Assembly: GCA_028066055.1 (NCBI GenBank)
Contig: JALCBY010000003.1
Span: forward strand, 125,416 to 189,415
Length of the DNA stretch: 64,000 nucleotides
Direction: 5' to 3'
From: Hyphomicrobiaceae bacterium
Lineage (GTDB): Bacteria; Pseudomonadota; Alphaproteobacteria; Rhizobiales; Methyloligellaceae
Shown piece after piece: positions 37,676 to 46,794 of this stretch (positions are counted from its first letter, which is position 1; each line of letters opens with the position of its first letter). Position numbers and translations under genes: made by a program. The notes under the pieces are model-generated. The model did no database searches, had not been told where the DNA came from, and saw only the letters and a list, made by a program, of their open reading frames with translations.

Positions 37676-37704
37676 GAGCCCGCGCTGGCCGTTAAGCGCG
37701 GCTC
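37676..37704. repeat. Hairpin between lysE-type and glutamate synthase-like genes
   Basis: A 10-bp GC-rich stem (one bulged C) with an 8-nt loop lies upstream of the FMN oxidoreductase gene. A T-run follows only on the plus strand after 11 bp, so a terminator role for the minus-strand lysE-type gene is doubtful. Confidence 0.35.
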
Positions 37705-37780
37705 TGGAATGTTTTTTCATGCTAGCATGGCGGGTCGGGTTGTCCATCCGCCAGTGATGGCATGCCAAAGAGAAGGTCGG

Positions 37781-38425
37781 TCAGTCGCGACTTGGCTCGA
37801 GCAAAAGCCGGACAGCGAAGCTCGCAAACACACTTGCGAACACCCAGTCCATGATTCGCGTTACGACCGGGGATCGTTTGACCGTCTCCGCGATCCTGTC
37901 TGCAGCGACGATGACAGCCAGACAGAACGGGACTGCGAGCGCGATGAAGTAGACGCCGAGGAAGGTCATTTTCGCGGCGGCATTTGGATCACCGGCCGAT
38001 ACGAACTGCGGCAGGAAGGTCACAAAAAACAGGATGATCTTGGGGTTGAGCAGATTAATCCCGACGCCCGTGAGAAACACGTGCCCGAGCCGCTGGTGCG
38101 ATTCCTGGTCGCGGGAAACGTCGAGGGCTGAACCATTCCGTATGGCGTCGATGGCGAGCCAGAGAAGATAAAGCGCGCCAACGATCTTCAGAGCCGTGAA
38201 CGCCTCGGCCGATGCGGCGAGAAGTGCGGACAATCCGAATGCCGCGAAAAATGTGTGGACGAAAAGGCCCGCTGTAGCGCCGAGATAGGAAACGATACCT
38301 GCGCGCCTGCCCTGCGACAGGGTTTTGCCGAGAAACAGCGTCATGTCCGGCCCGGGCGCAATAATGACCACCGCCGCGGCGAGCGAGAAGGTGATCAGAA
38401 CGGAAGCGCTGGGCAGGAATTCCAT
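37781..38425 (-). CDS. LysE family amino-acid exporter
   Basis: A 214-residue membrane protein of the LysE/RhtB family, six helices, with the N-terminal signature AAVVIIAPGPDMTLFLGKTLSQGRRAGIVSYLGATAGLFVHT and the NLLNPKIILFFVTFLPQFV motif near residue 130. It exports amino acids or derivatives; the substrate is unknown. ATG at 38425; the downstream operon starts 159 bp away on the same strand. Confidence 0.9.
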   Translation of the reverse strand: MEFLPSASVLITFSLAAAVVIIAPGPDMTLFLGKTLSQGRRAGIVSYLGATAGLFVHTFFAAFGLSALLAASAEAFTALKIVGALYLLWLAIDAIRNGSALDVSRDQESHQRLGHVFLTGVGINLLNPKIILFFVTFLPQFVSAGDPNAAAKMTFLGVYFIALAVPFCLAVIVAADRIAETVKRSPVVTRIMDWVFASVFASFAVRLLLEPSRD

Positions 38426-38552
38426 GAGTTCAGTCCCTCGTGTTCAAGACCAGTCGTTAGCGGGTTCGTGCATGATACGCCACCCGGACCTTGCTATTTC
38501 ATTTCTAAGCGCCACTTGACCATGCCGTGCGATGTGGTGTGTCTGTGTCCAT

Positions 38553-39794
38553 ATGGCGATACGTTTCCTGTTGATAGCGCTTTTTGGAGTCTTTTGCTGC
38601 AGCAACACGCTGGCTGCTGCGAACAAGGTGTATCAGTGGGTACAGCTTGCTCCTGACGGCAAAATCAGCGTCCGCGTCATCACGGATGCCGCGACATGTC
38701 CGGAGCTTGCAGTTGACGGCCGATCAACGTCGATGTCTCAACGTGTGGGGCCGTCGGAAAATTTCCCCGAATATGTTTGCGAGCTTCTGTTGCCGCAAAC
38801 GACGCAACGCATCACTCTTGATGGCCGTCCACTCGCAACATTGCCGGGGGACGTGCAGCGCGTCGCAGTGATCGGTGATACGGGATGTCGCATCAGATTC
38901 AGTATGGCGCAGGCCTGCAACGATCCCGACGCCTGGCCGTTGCAGAAAGTTGTAGCTGCAGTGGCAGCGCGGAAACCGGATCTTGTCATTCACGTCGGCG
39001 ACTATCTCTATCGGTTCGGCCCCTGCCCTCCGCCAACCGATTGCGAAGGGTCTCCTCATGGCGACAAGTTCGAAGCCTGGGTCGCTGACTGGATCGATCC
39101 GGCGCAGCAGCTTTTTTCTCATGTGCCTTTCGTCTTTGTCAGGGGCAATCATGAAAATTGCGGGCGCGGCGGCAAGGGCTGGTTTCGATATTTTGCGAGC
39201 GGAGCCCGTCCGCCGGAATGTCCCGCCGTCACCTCGCCGTGGAAGGTTTCTGCAGGTGGTCTCGATCTGATCGTTTTCGACGCATCGGATGGCCGTGCGC
39301 CGGAAAGTTCGCCAAAATATCTGCCGACTTACCGTCGCATGGCCGACGCCATGTTTTCAGGGCTCACCCGCGAGACCTGGTTTCTGACACACCGACCGAT
39401 CTGGGCGGACCTGGTTGCCTTCGGGGACATGATCGACGGTGACGACACCCAGCGCGCGGCATTCGGCAAGGCTTTCCCGGAGCAGATCAGTCTTGTTCTT
39501 TCCGGCCACATTCACGCGTTTCAGGCAATCGACATGGTGGACGGGCCCGTCCAGGGTATCTCCGGCAACAGCGGCACGCGGCTTGATCCCATGCCCGATT
39601 CGCGCCTTGAGAACATCGAGATTGCCGGGAGCCGGGCGCGCACGGTTATCAACGATCACGGGTTCGGTTTCCTTCTTTTGACCCGGATGGAACAGGGCGG
39701 CTGGCAGATGGACGCCATGGACGAAAACGGCACGCCGCGCCGGCGCTGTGCATTGAAAGGCCGCGAACTGATCTGCGAAGCGAAAATCCCCTGA
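38553..39794 (+). CDS. Secreted metallophosphoesterase
   Basis: A 413-residue calcineurin-like phosphoesterase. All metal-ligand motifs are present: IGDTGCR, HVGDYLYR, VRGNHENCGRGG and LSGHIHAFQ, with THRPIWA between. A signal peptide (about 1-22, ending TLAA) exports it. The N-terminal 115 residues before the catalytic core form an extra small domain with several cysteines. ATG at 38553 gives the better signal peptide; ATG at 38532 is possible. Substrate unknown. Confidence 0.86.
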   Translation: MAIRFLLIALFGVFCCSNTLAAANKVYQWVQLAPDGKISVRVITDAATCPELAVDGRSTSMSQRVGPSENFPEYVCELLLPQTTQRITLDGRPLATLPGDVQRVAVIGDTGCRIRFSMAQACNDPDAWPLQKVVAAVAARKPDLVIHVGDYLYRFGPCPPPTDCEGSPHGDKFEAWVADWIDPAQQLFSHVPFVFVRGNHENCGRGGKGWFRYFASGARPPECPAVTSPWKVSAGGLDLIVFDASDGRAPESSPKYLPTYRRMADAMFSGLTRETWFLTHRPIWADLVAFGDMIDGDDTQRAAFGKAFPEQISLVLSGHIHAFQAIDMVDGPVQGISGNSGTRLDPMPDSRLENIEIAGSRARTVINDHGFGFLLLTRMEQGGWQMDAMDENGTPRRRCALKGRELICEAKIP

Positions 39795-39816
39795 GCGTTA
39801 GACCGGCGCCTGCCCG

Positions 39817-40410
39817 TCACTTCACGGTCCATGCCAGGGCCTGCTCGAGCCGGTCGTCCCCCCAGAACAGTTCGCTGTCTTGCGTGATGAAAGTCGGAGC
39901 GCCGAAGATGCCGAGCGACATGGCCTGTTCGGTCTGCGTCTTCAGGCGTTCCTTCGCCTCCGGTTCGGAGATTTTGGCGAAATACGCGTCTTCGTCCCGC
40001 CCCACCTTTTGCAGACAACCGGCGAGAACCGCCTTGTCTGCAATGTCGCGACCCTCCGCATACTCGGCGAGATAGACCGCTTGCGTAAACGGCTCGGCCC
40101 AGCCCTCGTCCGCCGCGATAAGGGCAATCCGTGCGGCGTACAGTCCATTCTGCGGAAATGTGTCGGGCATGGCGAAGGAGAGCCCGCGCGCGGCGCAGAT
40201 TCGCTCCATGTCGCGCACCATATGCCGGCACTTGCCCTTCTGGGTTTTGAAGGGTGAGGTTTCCCAGCCGAGCTTCTTCAGTATGGGTCCGAGGAGAAAG
40301 GGATGCCATCGCACAGCGACGTCTGATTCGCTGGCGAGTGCGCCAATGCGCATTGCCGAGAGATAGGAGTAGGTGGAGCCGAATTCGTACCAGAAATCCA
40401 GATGTGGCAT
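39817..40410 (-). CDS. 2-hydroxychromene-2-carboxylate isomerase-like (DsbA/GST-kappa family)
   Basis: A 197-residue thioredoxin-fold protein of the HCCA isomerase family: HLDFWYEFGSTYSYLSAMRI at the N-terminus holds the catalytic Ser in place of a DsbA cysteine, WHPFLLGPILKKLG follows, and FGAPTFITQDSELFWGDDRLEQAL is the C-terminal signature. In known cases it works with glutathione in naphthalene degradation, but here it stands alone, so another glutathione-dependent role is likely. Convergent with the metallophosphoesterase. Confidence 0.88.
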   Translation of the reverse strand: MPHLDFWYEFGSTYSYLSAMRIGALASESDVAVRWHPFLLGPILKKLGWETSPFKTQKGKCRHMVRDMERICAARGLSFAMPDTFPQNGLYAARIALIAADEGWAEPFTQAVYLAEYAEGRDIADKAVLAGCLQKVGRDEDAYFAKISEPEAKERLKTQTEQAMSLGIFGAPTFITQDSELFWGDDRLEQALAWTVK

Positions 40411-40470
40411 GGACGAGAACCTAGCATCGGCATAATCCTGGAACCAGCGTCAGCTGCCGCCCGGCGGGCG

Positions 40471-41400
40471 TCACGGAAAAGCCAGCTTGCTCGATGGGCG
40501 CCGTCCCTCCATCAGATCACGCTCCGAGATCAGCCGATCACCCACAAATGTCATGAAGGCGGCAACCCTGGCTGTATGGCGCAGATCCGGATGGGTGAGC
40601 AGCCAGACTTCGTGACCCCAGTCGGTCGGATCGATCTGCAATCGAACGAGTTCAGGCACAAACTCGCCATACAGACAGGGTAGCCGAATGAGACGCGGGC
40701 CGGTTTTCGCCAGCGCCGTCAGGACCGCGGGGGAGTTCGACCGGAGTGTGTTGATCGTGTTCGGAAATCGCTCCCTGAACCAGTCTTCTTGCCGAAGGGT
40801 CACCGGTTGATCCGTATAGCACAGGGTCTCGATGGGGCCGTCCGTATTGTTCAGAATTTCCGGCAGATATTCCCGTGCCGCATAAAGCGCGTAAACCGAA
40901 CGTCCGATACGTCGCCCGACCAGTCCCATGGGCGGGTCCTTGAGGGCGTAGCGCAAGGCGATGTCGGCCTCACGCCGTGTCAGGCTTGCGGTTTCATTGG
41001 TCTCGATGAGTTCGAGTTCGATGTCAGGGTGGTTGGCGTGAAATGCCTCGATATGCGGTCGCAACAGCATCGAAGTGGCCGATTCGTAAGCGCTGACGCG
41101 CAACACGCCTGATAGCCGCGTATCTCGGCCCTGAATGCGCCGTTGTGCCTCATTGAGCTGTGCTTCCGCGATCTCTGCCGCACTTAGCAGCTCCGCTCCT
41201 TCAGGGGTCGGCACAAGTTGACCCGTTTGTCCGCGGTCAAGAATCCGGGCCCCGAGCACGTCCTCCAGGTTTGCCAGCCGCCGCGAAACCGTGGTGTGGC
41301 TGACTTGCAAGCTGCGGGCAGCGGCGCGGACAGACCCGTGCCGGCTCAATGCGAGGAGCACGCGGGCATCGTCCCAATCCATGCCATGTGGTGCATTCAT
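40471..41400 (-). CDS. LysR family transcriptional regulator
   Basis: A 309-residue regulator. The winged HTH is at about 8-65 (DARVLLALSRHGSVRAAARSLQVSHTTVSRRLANLEDVLG); the periplasmic-binding-like effector domain begins near 92 (VLRVSAYESATSMLLRPHIEAFHANHPDIELELIE). The gene is divergent from a MAPEG gene with a 107-bp AT-rich gap, the usual position for a LysR target. Effector unknown. Confidence 0.9.
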   Translation of the reverse strand: MNAPHGMDWDDARVLLALSRHGSVRAAARSLQVSHTTVSRRLANLEDVLGARILDRGQTGQLVPTPEGAELLSAAEIAEAQLNEAQRRIQGRDTRLSGVLRVSAYESATSMLLRPHIEAFHANHPDIELELIETNETASLTRREADIALRYALKDPPMGLVGRRIGRSVYALYAAREYLPEILNNTDGPIETLCYTDQPVTLRQEDWFRERFPNTINTLRSNSPAVLTALAKTGPRLIRLPCLYGEFVPELVRLQIDPTDWGHEVWLLTHPDLRHTARVAAFMTFVGDRLISERDLMEGRRPSSKLAFP

Positions 41401-41507
41401 GCACCAATATATACCAAATTTATTATTTTGTGTAACTAAAACAGTCCAGATGCTGTCGCCACCGATAATTATTCATCGGGCACGTCAAAGTGAGGAGGTG
41501 GCAATCC

Positions 41508-41915
41508 ATGATGCACTACCCGACGGTTGCGGCCATGAGCGCTTCCGCTCTTGCTCTTATATACACCGTTCTGACGGTGCGCGTGGGCCTCTTGCGCGTT
41601 CGCAAAGACATTCTCATCGGAGATGGCGGTGACACTATGCTACGCCGCCGAATCCGGGCCCATGCAAATTTCGCTGAATATGTGCCGCTCGTTCTGATCC
41701 TCCTCATGCTGGTGGAGGGCACGGGTGCACCGGACTTCGTTATCGTCGGGGCGGCGGGCGTGTTCGTCATGGCCCGGACCATGCACGCCATCGGTCTGTC
41801 GACGCGCGACGGCAATTCAATTGGACGTGCCGTTGGCGCATTAGGGACGGTCATCGTGCTCACCGGATGCGCCGTCTGGCTCACGCTCCTCTCGGCGCAA
41901 CTCGTCTTGCCCTAA
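41508..41915 (+). CDS. MAPEG family membrane protein
   Basis: A 135-residue four-helix protein of the MAPEG family (membrane-associated eicosanoid/glutathione metabolism). The signature LRRRIRAHANFAEYVPLVLILLMLVEG is complete, and HAIGLSTRDGNSIGRAVG follows in the third loop. Possible glutathione transferase or peroxidase activity. ATG at 41508 has AGGAGG 9 nt upstream. Probably controlled by the divergent LysR regulator. Confidence 0.87.
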   Translation: MMHYPTVAAMSASALALIYTVLTVRVGLLRVRKDILIGDGGDTMLRRRIRAHANFAEYVPLVLILLMLVEGTGAPDFVIVGAAGVFVMARTMHAIGLSTRDGNSIGRAVGALGTVIVLTGCAVWLTLLSAQLVLP

Positions 41916-42274
41916 CGACGTTCCGCGCGGACCGGTTGGTGAAAGGAGCGAACCCTGAAGTCGCCGACACACTTTTTGGTCGGGTGCGGCATGGCCGGGA
42001 GCGTAGCATCGAGATAATGGCGGAACCAGCGCTCAGGACGAGGACGAAGGCGACCGGGGTGTGATCCATGCCGGCCTTGAGGTGAAGATTGGCGAACTCG
42101 GTCTCAGGGCAGTCGCCTGCATCGTGTTGTGCCACACATCCTGCCCGTTGGAATATCGGTGGCAGAACCCCCGAGTGGTGTGGGTGCGACTGCTCCGGCT
42201 CTTTAGGGTTAACAGACGATTAAACAATTCCATCTTAGCTAATGCATGTGGCTCACGATGAAAGAGGTAGCCGT
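41916..42274. other. 359-bp gap without a convincing gene
   Basis: Short open frames exist on both strands, including a minus-strand one (41881-42135) with a hydrophobic MDHTPVAFVLVLSAG start, but none has a good ribosome site or recognisable family. The last 70 bp before the sulfotransferase gene are AT-rich and likely hold its promoter. Confidence 0.4.
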
Positions 42275-43996
42275 ATGACCCGACTCTCCGCCGCAGTCCC
42301 AAAGCCTGTTCCGGCCGATAGTCGCAAGGCGCGGCGGTTGGCGCAAAAGCAATCCCGAAAGAAACGCGGTAGAGGGCGCGACACGCCACGCGCACGTCAG
42401 ACGAAGCAGTCGTTATCAACACTGGTTCGTGCAGAAGAACTGATGCAGCAACGAAAGTTCCGCGAGGCGATTCAGTTGCTGCAAACTGGGATCGCACAAG
42501 CACCCAACAATATCGACCTTTGGCTTTTGTTCGGGCTTTCACTTGAGGGTGCCGGCTCACATGATCCAGCCTACCTAGTCTACAAGAAAGTTCTCGAGTT
42601 GGACACCGAATGCGTGGACGGTTGGCTTGCGATCGGCAGAACGCTCAATGCGACGGGACGGCCCGAGGCTGCCGACATTGCGATAGAGAAATGTCTCGCG
42701 CTGAGCCGCGACAATGCCGAGGCCCTAAGGCAGCGTGCCACAATCAAATTCAGGCTAGGTGAGTGCTCGAAAGGATTGGAAGCTTGCGACGCGGCGCTGA
42801 GCCTGAAACCTGACTGGGAGCAAGCCTTTTACGTGAAGGGCATGCTGCACAAGTCGTCGGGTGATATGGCCGAGGCACGCGCGGCTCTCATGCGAGCTCA
42901 CACGCTCAAGCCGGAATGGGTCAAGCCGTTATACGCGCTCACAGAAATTACGGACGATGCCGGTTTGGACGATCTGCTCGGGCGGCTTCAAACCGCGCTT
43001 GCGCACGAGCACGCCGACCCACGCGACAAGTCTCGTGCCCTGTTCGCGATCGCGCGGGTGACTCGGGCGCAAAAACGCCATGACGAGGCGTTTGCCGTGT
43101 ACAAACAGGCAAATGACGAGATCAAGTCGTCGTTTCCGTTCGACAAGAACGAGCTTAAGGCGTTCATCGATGAGACGATCAAGTCTTTTCCTCACAACAT
43201 CTTCAACGAATCTGCCGGACGCGGGAGCGAGTCCGAAAAGCCGGTTTTCATCGTCGGCATGCCGCGCTCGGGAACCAGCCTCACTGAGCAGATTATCTCC
43301 AGTCACGCCCGAGTACATGGCGCCGGCGAGAGTCCCGCGCTGAAGGAAATTGTCGACGTCCTGTCGAACTGCAGCGATATCGGGGTCGACTATCCGCGGG
43401 ATGCCCGGAAACTGGAGCCGTCGGCTCTGACATCACTCGCTAAGGAGTATCTCACAAAAATTGAGATGAATTGCCCGCCGGCCGCATCCCGTATCACTGA
43501 CAAGCTGGTCTTCAATTTCATGAGTTTGGGACTTATTGCCCTGCTCTTCCCCAACGCATCGATCATTCACTGCAAACGCGATGCGATGGATACCTGCCTG
43601 TCCTGTTATTTCACCAACTTTACCCAGGCAAAGATGATTTCGTTTGCCTTTGACCTCGATGCGCTCGGCTTCTACTACCGACAATACAACCGTCTCATGG
43701 AACATTGGGACGAGGTGCTGCCAACGCCGATACTTCACGTGGAGTATGAAAAGCTGATTGCCGACCAGGAGGCGGAAAGCCGGCGGATCATCGATCATAT
43801 CGGACTTGATTGGGACGATGCGTGTCTGAAATTCCACGAACAGGAGCGCGCGATCATCACCGCTAGTATCGTTCAGGCACGTAAACCCATTTACACGACG
43901 TCCGCTGGCCGCTGGCGCCGTTACGAGAAGCATCTTGCACCCCTCAAGGATGCTTTGGGCGAGTTGTCGGAAATCCCAACGGATACGGCAACGTAA
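42275..43996 (+). CDS. TPR-repeat sulfotransferase family protein
   Basis: A 573-residue fusion. Residues 15-45 are very basic (many Arg/Lys). Residues about 48-270 are TPR-like helical repeats (AEELMQQRKFREAIQLLQTGIAQAP, AYLVYKKVLELDTECVDGWLAIGRTL). The C-terminal sulfotransferase domain has the PAPS 5'-phosphosulfate loop PVFIVGMPRSGTSLTEQ (P-loop about 324-337) and a 3'-phosphate segment IIHCKRDAMDTCLSCYF. Possible targets are sugars or surface glycans. ATG at 42275 follows AGAGG. Base composition is lower in GC than its neighbours, suggesting transfer. Confidence 0.85.
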   Translation: MTRLSAAVPKPVPADSRKARRLAQKQSRKKRGRGRDTPRARQTKQSLSTLVRAEELMQQRKFREAIQLLQTGIAQAPNNIDLWLLFGLSLEGAGSHDPAYLVYKKVLELDTECVDGWLAIGRTLNATGRPEAADIAIEKCLALSRDNAEALRQRATIKFRLGECSKGLEACDAALSLKPDWEQAFYVKGMLHKSSGDMAEARAALMRAHTLKPEWVKPLYALTEITDDAGLDDLLGRLQTALAHEHADPRDKSRALFAIARVTRAQKRHDEAFAVYKQANDEIKSSFPFDKNELKAFIDETIKSFPHNIFNESAGRGSESEKPVFIVGMPRSGTSLTEQIISSHARVHGAGESPALKEIVDVLSNCSDIGVDYPRDARKLEPSALTSLAKEYLTKIEMNCPPAASRITDKLVFNFMSLGLIALLFPNASIIHCKRDAMDTCLSCYFTNFTQAKMISFAFDLDALGFYYRQYNRLMEHWDEVLPTPILHVEYEKLIADQEAESRRIIDHIGLDWDDACLKFHEQERAIITASIVQARKPIYTTSAGRWRRYEKHLAPLKDALGELSEIPTDTAT

Positions 43997-43998
43997 GA

Positions 43999-44026
43999 TT
44001 GCCACGCGGCGCTTGGACGCTATAGT
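43999..44026 (+). promoter_or_regulatory. Candidate promoter of argG
   Basis: TTGCCA (43999-44004) and TATAGT (44021-44026) with a 16-bp spacer, 35 bp before argG. Confidence 0.45.
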
Positions 44027-44060
44027 GCGGCCGAATTTTGCGATCCAGCGGTAAGGCGTC

Positions 44061-45284
44061 ATGTCCGGGAATTCAAATATCAAGAAAGTGGTGCTCGCCT
44101 ATTCAGGCGGGCTCGACACGTCGATCATCCTGAAATGGCTTCAGGAAACCTACGGTTGCGAAGTGGTGACCTTCACCGCCGATCTGGGGCAAGGCGAAGA
44201 ACTGGAACCGGCCCGGAAGAAGGCCGAGATGCTCGGCATCAAGGAGATTTATATCGAGGATCTGCGCGAAGAGTTCGTGCGGGACTTCGTATTTCCCATG
44301 TTCCGCGCCAACGCGCTCTATGAAGGCGTCTATCTGCTCGGCACGTCGATCGCACGGCCGCTCATTTCGAAGCGCCTTGTCGAAATTGCTCACGACACAG
44401 GCGCGGACGCCATCTCGCACGGCGCGACGGGCAAGGGGAACGACCAGGTCCGCTTCGAGCTGGCGGCCTACGCTCTTGATCCGGACATCAAGGTGATTGC
44501 GCCGTGGCGCGAGTGGGAGTTCGTCTCACGCGAGGATTTGATCGACTTCGCCGAGAAGCATCAGATTCCGGTGCCGAAGGACAAGCGGGGCGAGGCGCCT
44601 TTTTCTGTTGACGCCAACCTGTTGCACTCATCATCCGAAGGCAAGGTGCTGGAAGACCCGGCACAACCTCCGCCCGACTATGTGTTCATGCGCACCGTTT
44701 CACCGGAAGAGGCACCTGACAGGGCCACGGAGATCGTGATCGGTTTCGAGAAGGGAGACGCCATCTCCCTCAACGGCAAGGCGATGTCGCCGGCCGCGTT
44801 GCTCACGGCCCTGAACGATCTGGGCCGCGACAACGGTATCGGACGGGTCGATCTGGTCGAGAACCGCTTCGTGGGCATGAAGTCCCGGGGTATTTACGAG
44901 ACGCCGGGCGGAACGATCCTGCTCGAGGCACACCGTGCCATCGAGTCTCTGACCCTGGACCGCGAGGCGGCGCATCTGAAAGATCAGCTCATGCCGCGCT
45001 ACGCGGAGCTGGTCTATTACGGATTCTGGTTCGCGCCGGAGCGGGAAATGCTGCAGGCGCTGGTCGACAAGTCGCAGGAATGCGTCTCAGGCGAGGTGAA
45101 GCTCAAGCTCTACAAGGGAAATGTCATTGTCGTCGGCCGCTCCAGCCCGAACTCGCTATATGCAGAGAATCTCGTAACCTTCGAGGACGACAAGGGCGCC
45201 TACGACCAGAAGGACGCTGAAGGGTTCATCCGCCTGAACGCATTGCGGCTCAGGTCGCTCGCCAAACGCAAACTGAAACCATAG
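44061..45284 (+). CDS. argG: Argininosuccinate synthase
   Basis: A 407-residue cytoplasmic enzyme joining citrulline and aspartate with ATP in arginine synthesis. The N-type ATP pyrophosphatase loop is [54 protein letters not shown] and a tetramer-forming C-terminal helix are present. Full family length. Flanked by two accessory-looking loci, so its own promoter is likely used. Confidence 0.96.
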   Translation: MSGNSNIKKVVLAYSGGLDTSIILKWLQETYGCEVVTFTADLGQGEELEPARKKAEMLGIKEIYIEDLREEFVRDFVFPMFRANALYEGVYLLGTSIARPLISKRLVEIAHDTGADAISHGATGKGNDQVRFELAAYALDPDIKVIAPWREWEFVSREDLIDFAEKHQIPVPKDKRGEAPFSVDANLLHSSSEGKVLEDPAQPPPDYVFMRTVSPEEAPDRATEIVIGFEKGDAISLNGKAMSPAALLTALNDLGRDNGIGRVDLVENRFVGMKSRGIYETPGGTILLEAHRAIESLTLDREAAHLKDQLMPRYAELVYYGFWFAPEREMLQALVDKSQECVSGEVKLKLYKGNVIVVGRSSPNSLYAENLVTFEDDKGAYDQKDAEGFIRLNALRLRSLAKRKLKP

Positions 45285-45407
45285 CGCTTCATCTTACGTT
45301 AAATTCTGCACATGAGACTTGTAGGCAATAGAATTGACATCACCCATACTAGGCGCGCGAAATCAAATCAGGTAGCATCTAGCGCCGATCATGGAGCCCA
45401 AAAACAA

Positions 45408-45602
45408 ATGAACGAAAAACTGAAACCTTTGGTTGCTGCTGCGCGAAAAGCCGAGATGACTCCTACTGATCGCGAGAATCAGAGAATTAGTTTTGCGTAT
45501 GGCAATACAGCGATTGAGAATGACCGAATTACGCGCGAAATGATCCGCTCGGAAGCTAAGCGGCTTGCGACCATGAAAGCTGATGGCGAGAAAGAAGAAT
45601 AA
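45408..45602 (+). CDS. Putative Fic antitoxin (inhibitory-helix protein)
   Basis: A 64-residue helical protein immediately before a Fic gene, overlapping it by 20 nt. It carries SFAYGNTAIENDRITREMI. NTAIEN (33-38) lines up with the Fic inhibitory motif (S/T)xxxE(G/N), with Glu37 as the expected inhibitory glutamate, though the first position is Asn and the Thr is one later. Class I Fic enzymes are held inactive by such a small partner. Start ATG at 45408 has GGAG 11 nt upstream; a longer frame from 45312 is less likely. AT-richer than flanking genes. Confidence 0.65.
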   Translation: MNEKLKPLVAAARKAEMTPTDRENQRISFAYGNTAIENDRITREMIRSEAKRLATMKADGEKEE

Positions 45603-46257
45603 CCGGCGGCGGCATAGTGAGGCACTTGAAGCCGACCTGATACAAGACCCGCAAGAAAACGCTGAGGCGGAGGCTAGAAACGGCCTCCGCCAATTTGATT
45701 TGGGCATGAGCATTGTTGAGGATGCTTTGGCCAAAAAACAATTTCGTTTAAGGCCTTCCCTCGTACTCAGTCTGCACCGCGCGGCGTTAGAGGGGATAAA
45801 TGCGTACGCTGGGAACTACCGGCCCGGCGGTGTGGAGATAGAGGGCAGCAAGCACGAACCAGTAGGGGCACATCTGGTCCCTGAGTTAGTCGAAGACATG
45901 TGCGACTATGTGAACGAGAACTGGGATGAAGCCACTGCGATTCACTTGGCGGCCTACCTGATGTGGAGGTTCAATTGGATCCATCCGTTTGCTGATGGCA
46001 ATGGAAGGACGTCACGTATCATCTCGTACGTTGCACTGTGCATAAAGCTTGGGTTTGTGCTTCCCGGTTTGCGAACCATTCCAGAGCAAATTGAGTCGGA
46101 TCGAAACGCATACTTCGAAGCACTTGATGCAGCAGATGCCGCATATGCTGACGGCGAAAAGGTCAATGTTTCAAAAATGGAAGACCTTTTGGGGGCTCTT
46201 CTCGCAACACAGCTGACCACCCTCTATGAAAAGGCGAGCGGGAAACCCATTCAATAA
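45583..46257 (+). CDS. Fic family protein (AMPylator-type toxin)
   Basis: A 224-residue Fic-domain protein. The catalytic loop HPFADGNGRTSR (134-145) is fully intact, with catalytic His134. The flap precedes it (NYRPGGVEIEGSKHEP, 78-93), and the helical Fic core follows (IHLAAYLMWRFNWIHPF). Fic enzymes transfer AMP, or other phosphate-containing groups, onto target hydroxyls. It lacks its own inhibitory glutamate motif in the usual N-terminal place, consistent with control by the small upstream partner. Likely horizontally acquired. Confidence 0.88.
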   Translation: MARKKNNRRRHSEALEADLIQDPQENAEAEARNGLRQFDLGMSIVEDALAKKQFRLRPSLVLSLHRAALEGINAYAGNYRPGGVEIEGSKHEPVGAHLVPELVEDMCDYVNENWDEATAIHLAAYLMWRFNWIHPFADGNGRTSRIISYVALCIKLGFVLPGLRTIPEQIESDRNAYFEALDAADAAYADGEKVNVSKMEDLLGALLATQLTTLYEKASGKPIQ

Positions 46258-46314
46258 CAAACAGGCAATATTACCTACGCCTCTCAAATGCGTCGAAACG
46301 AGTGGTATGGAGTC

Positions 46315-46587
46315 TTAAAACGTGACCGCCCCCTGCGGCCTGGGGTAGTCCAGCATCTGTACGCTCTGGATTGACGGTTTTGAGAGATACATCTTGTCGC
46401 CGTTTGTGGATTCAAACTCGAGAAACAGCTGTGTCCCGTTCAGAAGTTCGTTAACGCTGCGCGTCTGAGGGACGACAAGGCTGCCTTCCATGACCATTCC
46501 GCCGGCCATATGAATGCGAACCGTACGCCGCGCCCTGGGTTCCGGGGGCGCAACCTGACCCTCTGTCATTGCGATTGCTTGCTCCAT
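46315..46587 (-). CDS. Conserved hypothetical protein
   Basis: A 90-residue soluble protein, probably beta-rich (VRIHMAGGMVMEGSLVV, TQLFLEFESTNGDKMYLSKPSIQSVQML). The ATG at 46587 follows CAGGAG at 9 nt; an upstream TTG at 46608 would add 7 residues. I recognise no family with certainty. Divergent from typA. Confidence 0.65.
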   Translation of the reverse strand: MEQAIAMTEGQVAPPEPRARRTVRIHMAGGMVMEGSLVVPQTRSVNELLNGTQLFLEFESTNGDKMYLSKPSIQSVQMLDYPRPQGAVTF

Positions 46588-46709
46588 AACGCACGTCTCC
46601 TGTGTCAAATCGGGATTCTGAAACGAATTCGCTCACTGCATTGCAGGAAACGTGCAAAGCGCGCGGTCGGCGCGAACGAAACATGACAAACCGATAACAA
46701 TCCGCGCGA

Positions 46710-46738
46710 TTGCATTGGCTCTACAATTGCCCGTATAA
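46710..46738 (+). promoter_or_regulatory. Candidate promoter of typA
   Basis: TTGCAT (46710-46715), 17-bp spacer, GTATAA (46733-46738), about 57 bp before the typA start. Confidence 0.5.
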
Positions 46739-46794
46739 GGGCGCGCCGCCGCCGCGTGCCGGGCATGCGCCGTCAGAAACCTCCGAGAGATGAC

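Noticed and set aside
35886..37757. 623-codon plus-strand open frame opposite the FMN glutamate-synthase gene
   Set aside because: Product is Arg/His/Gly rich without any domain; the minus-strand gene has full motif content.
41881..42135. Minus-strand 84-codon frame with a hydrophobic stretch
   Set aside because: Overlaps the end of the MAPEG gene, lacks a ribosome site and has no recognisable similarity; kept only as a comment on the gap.
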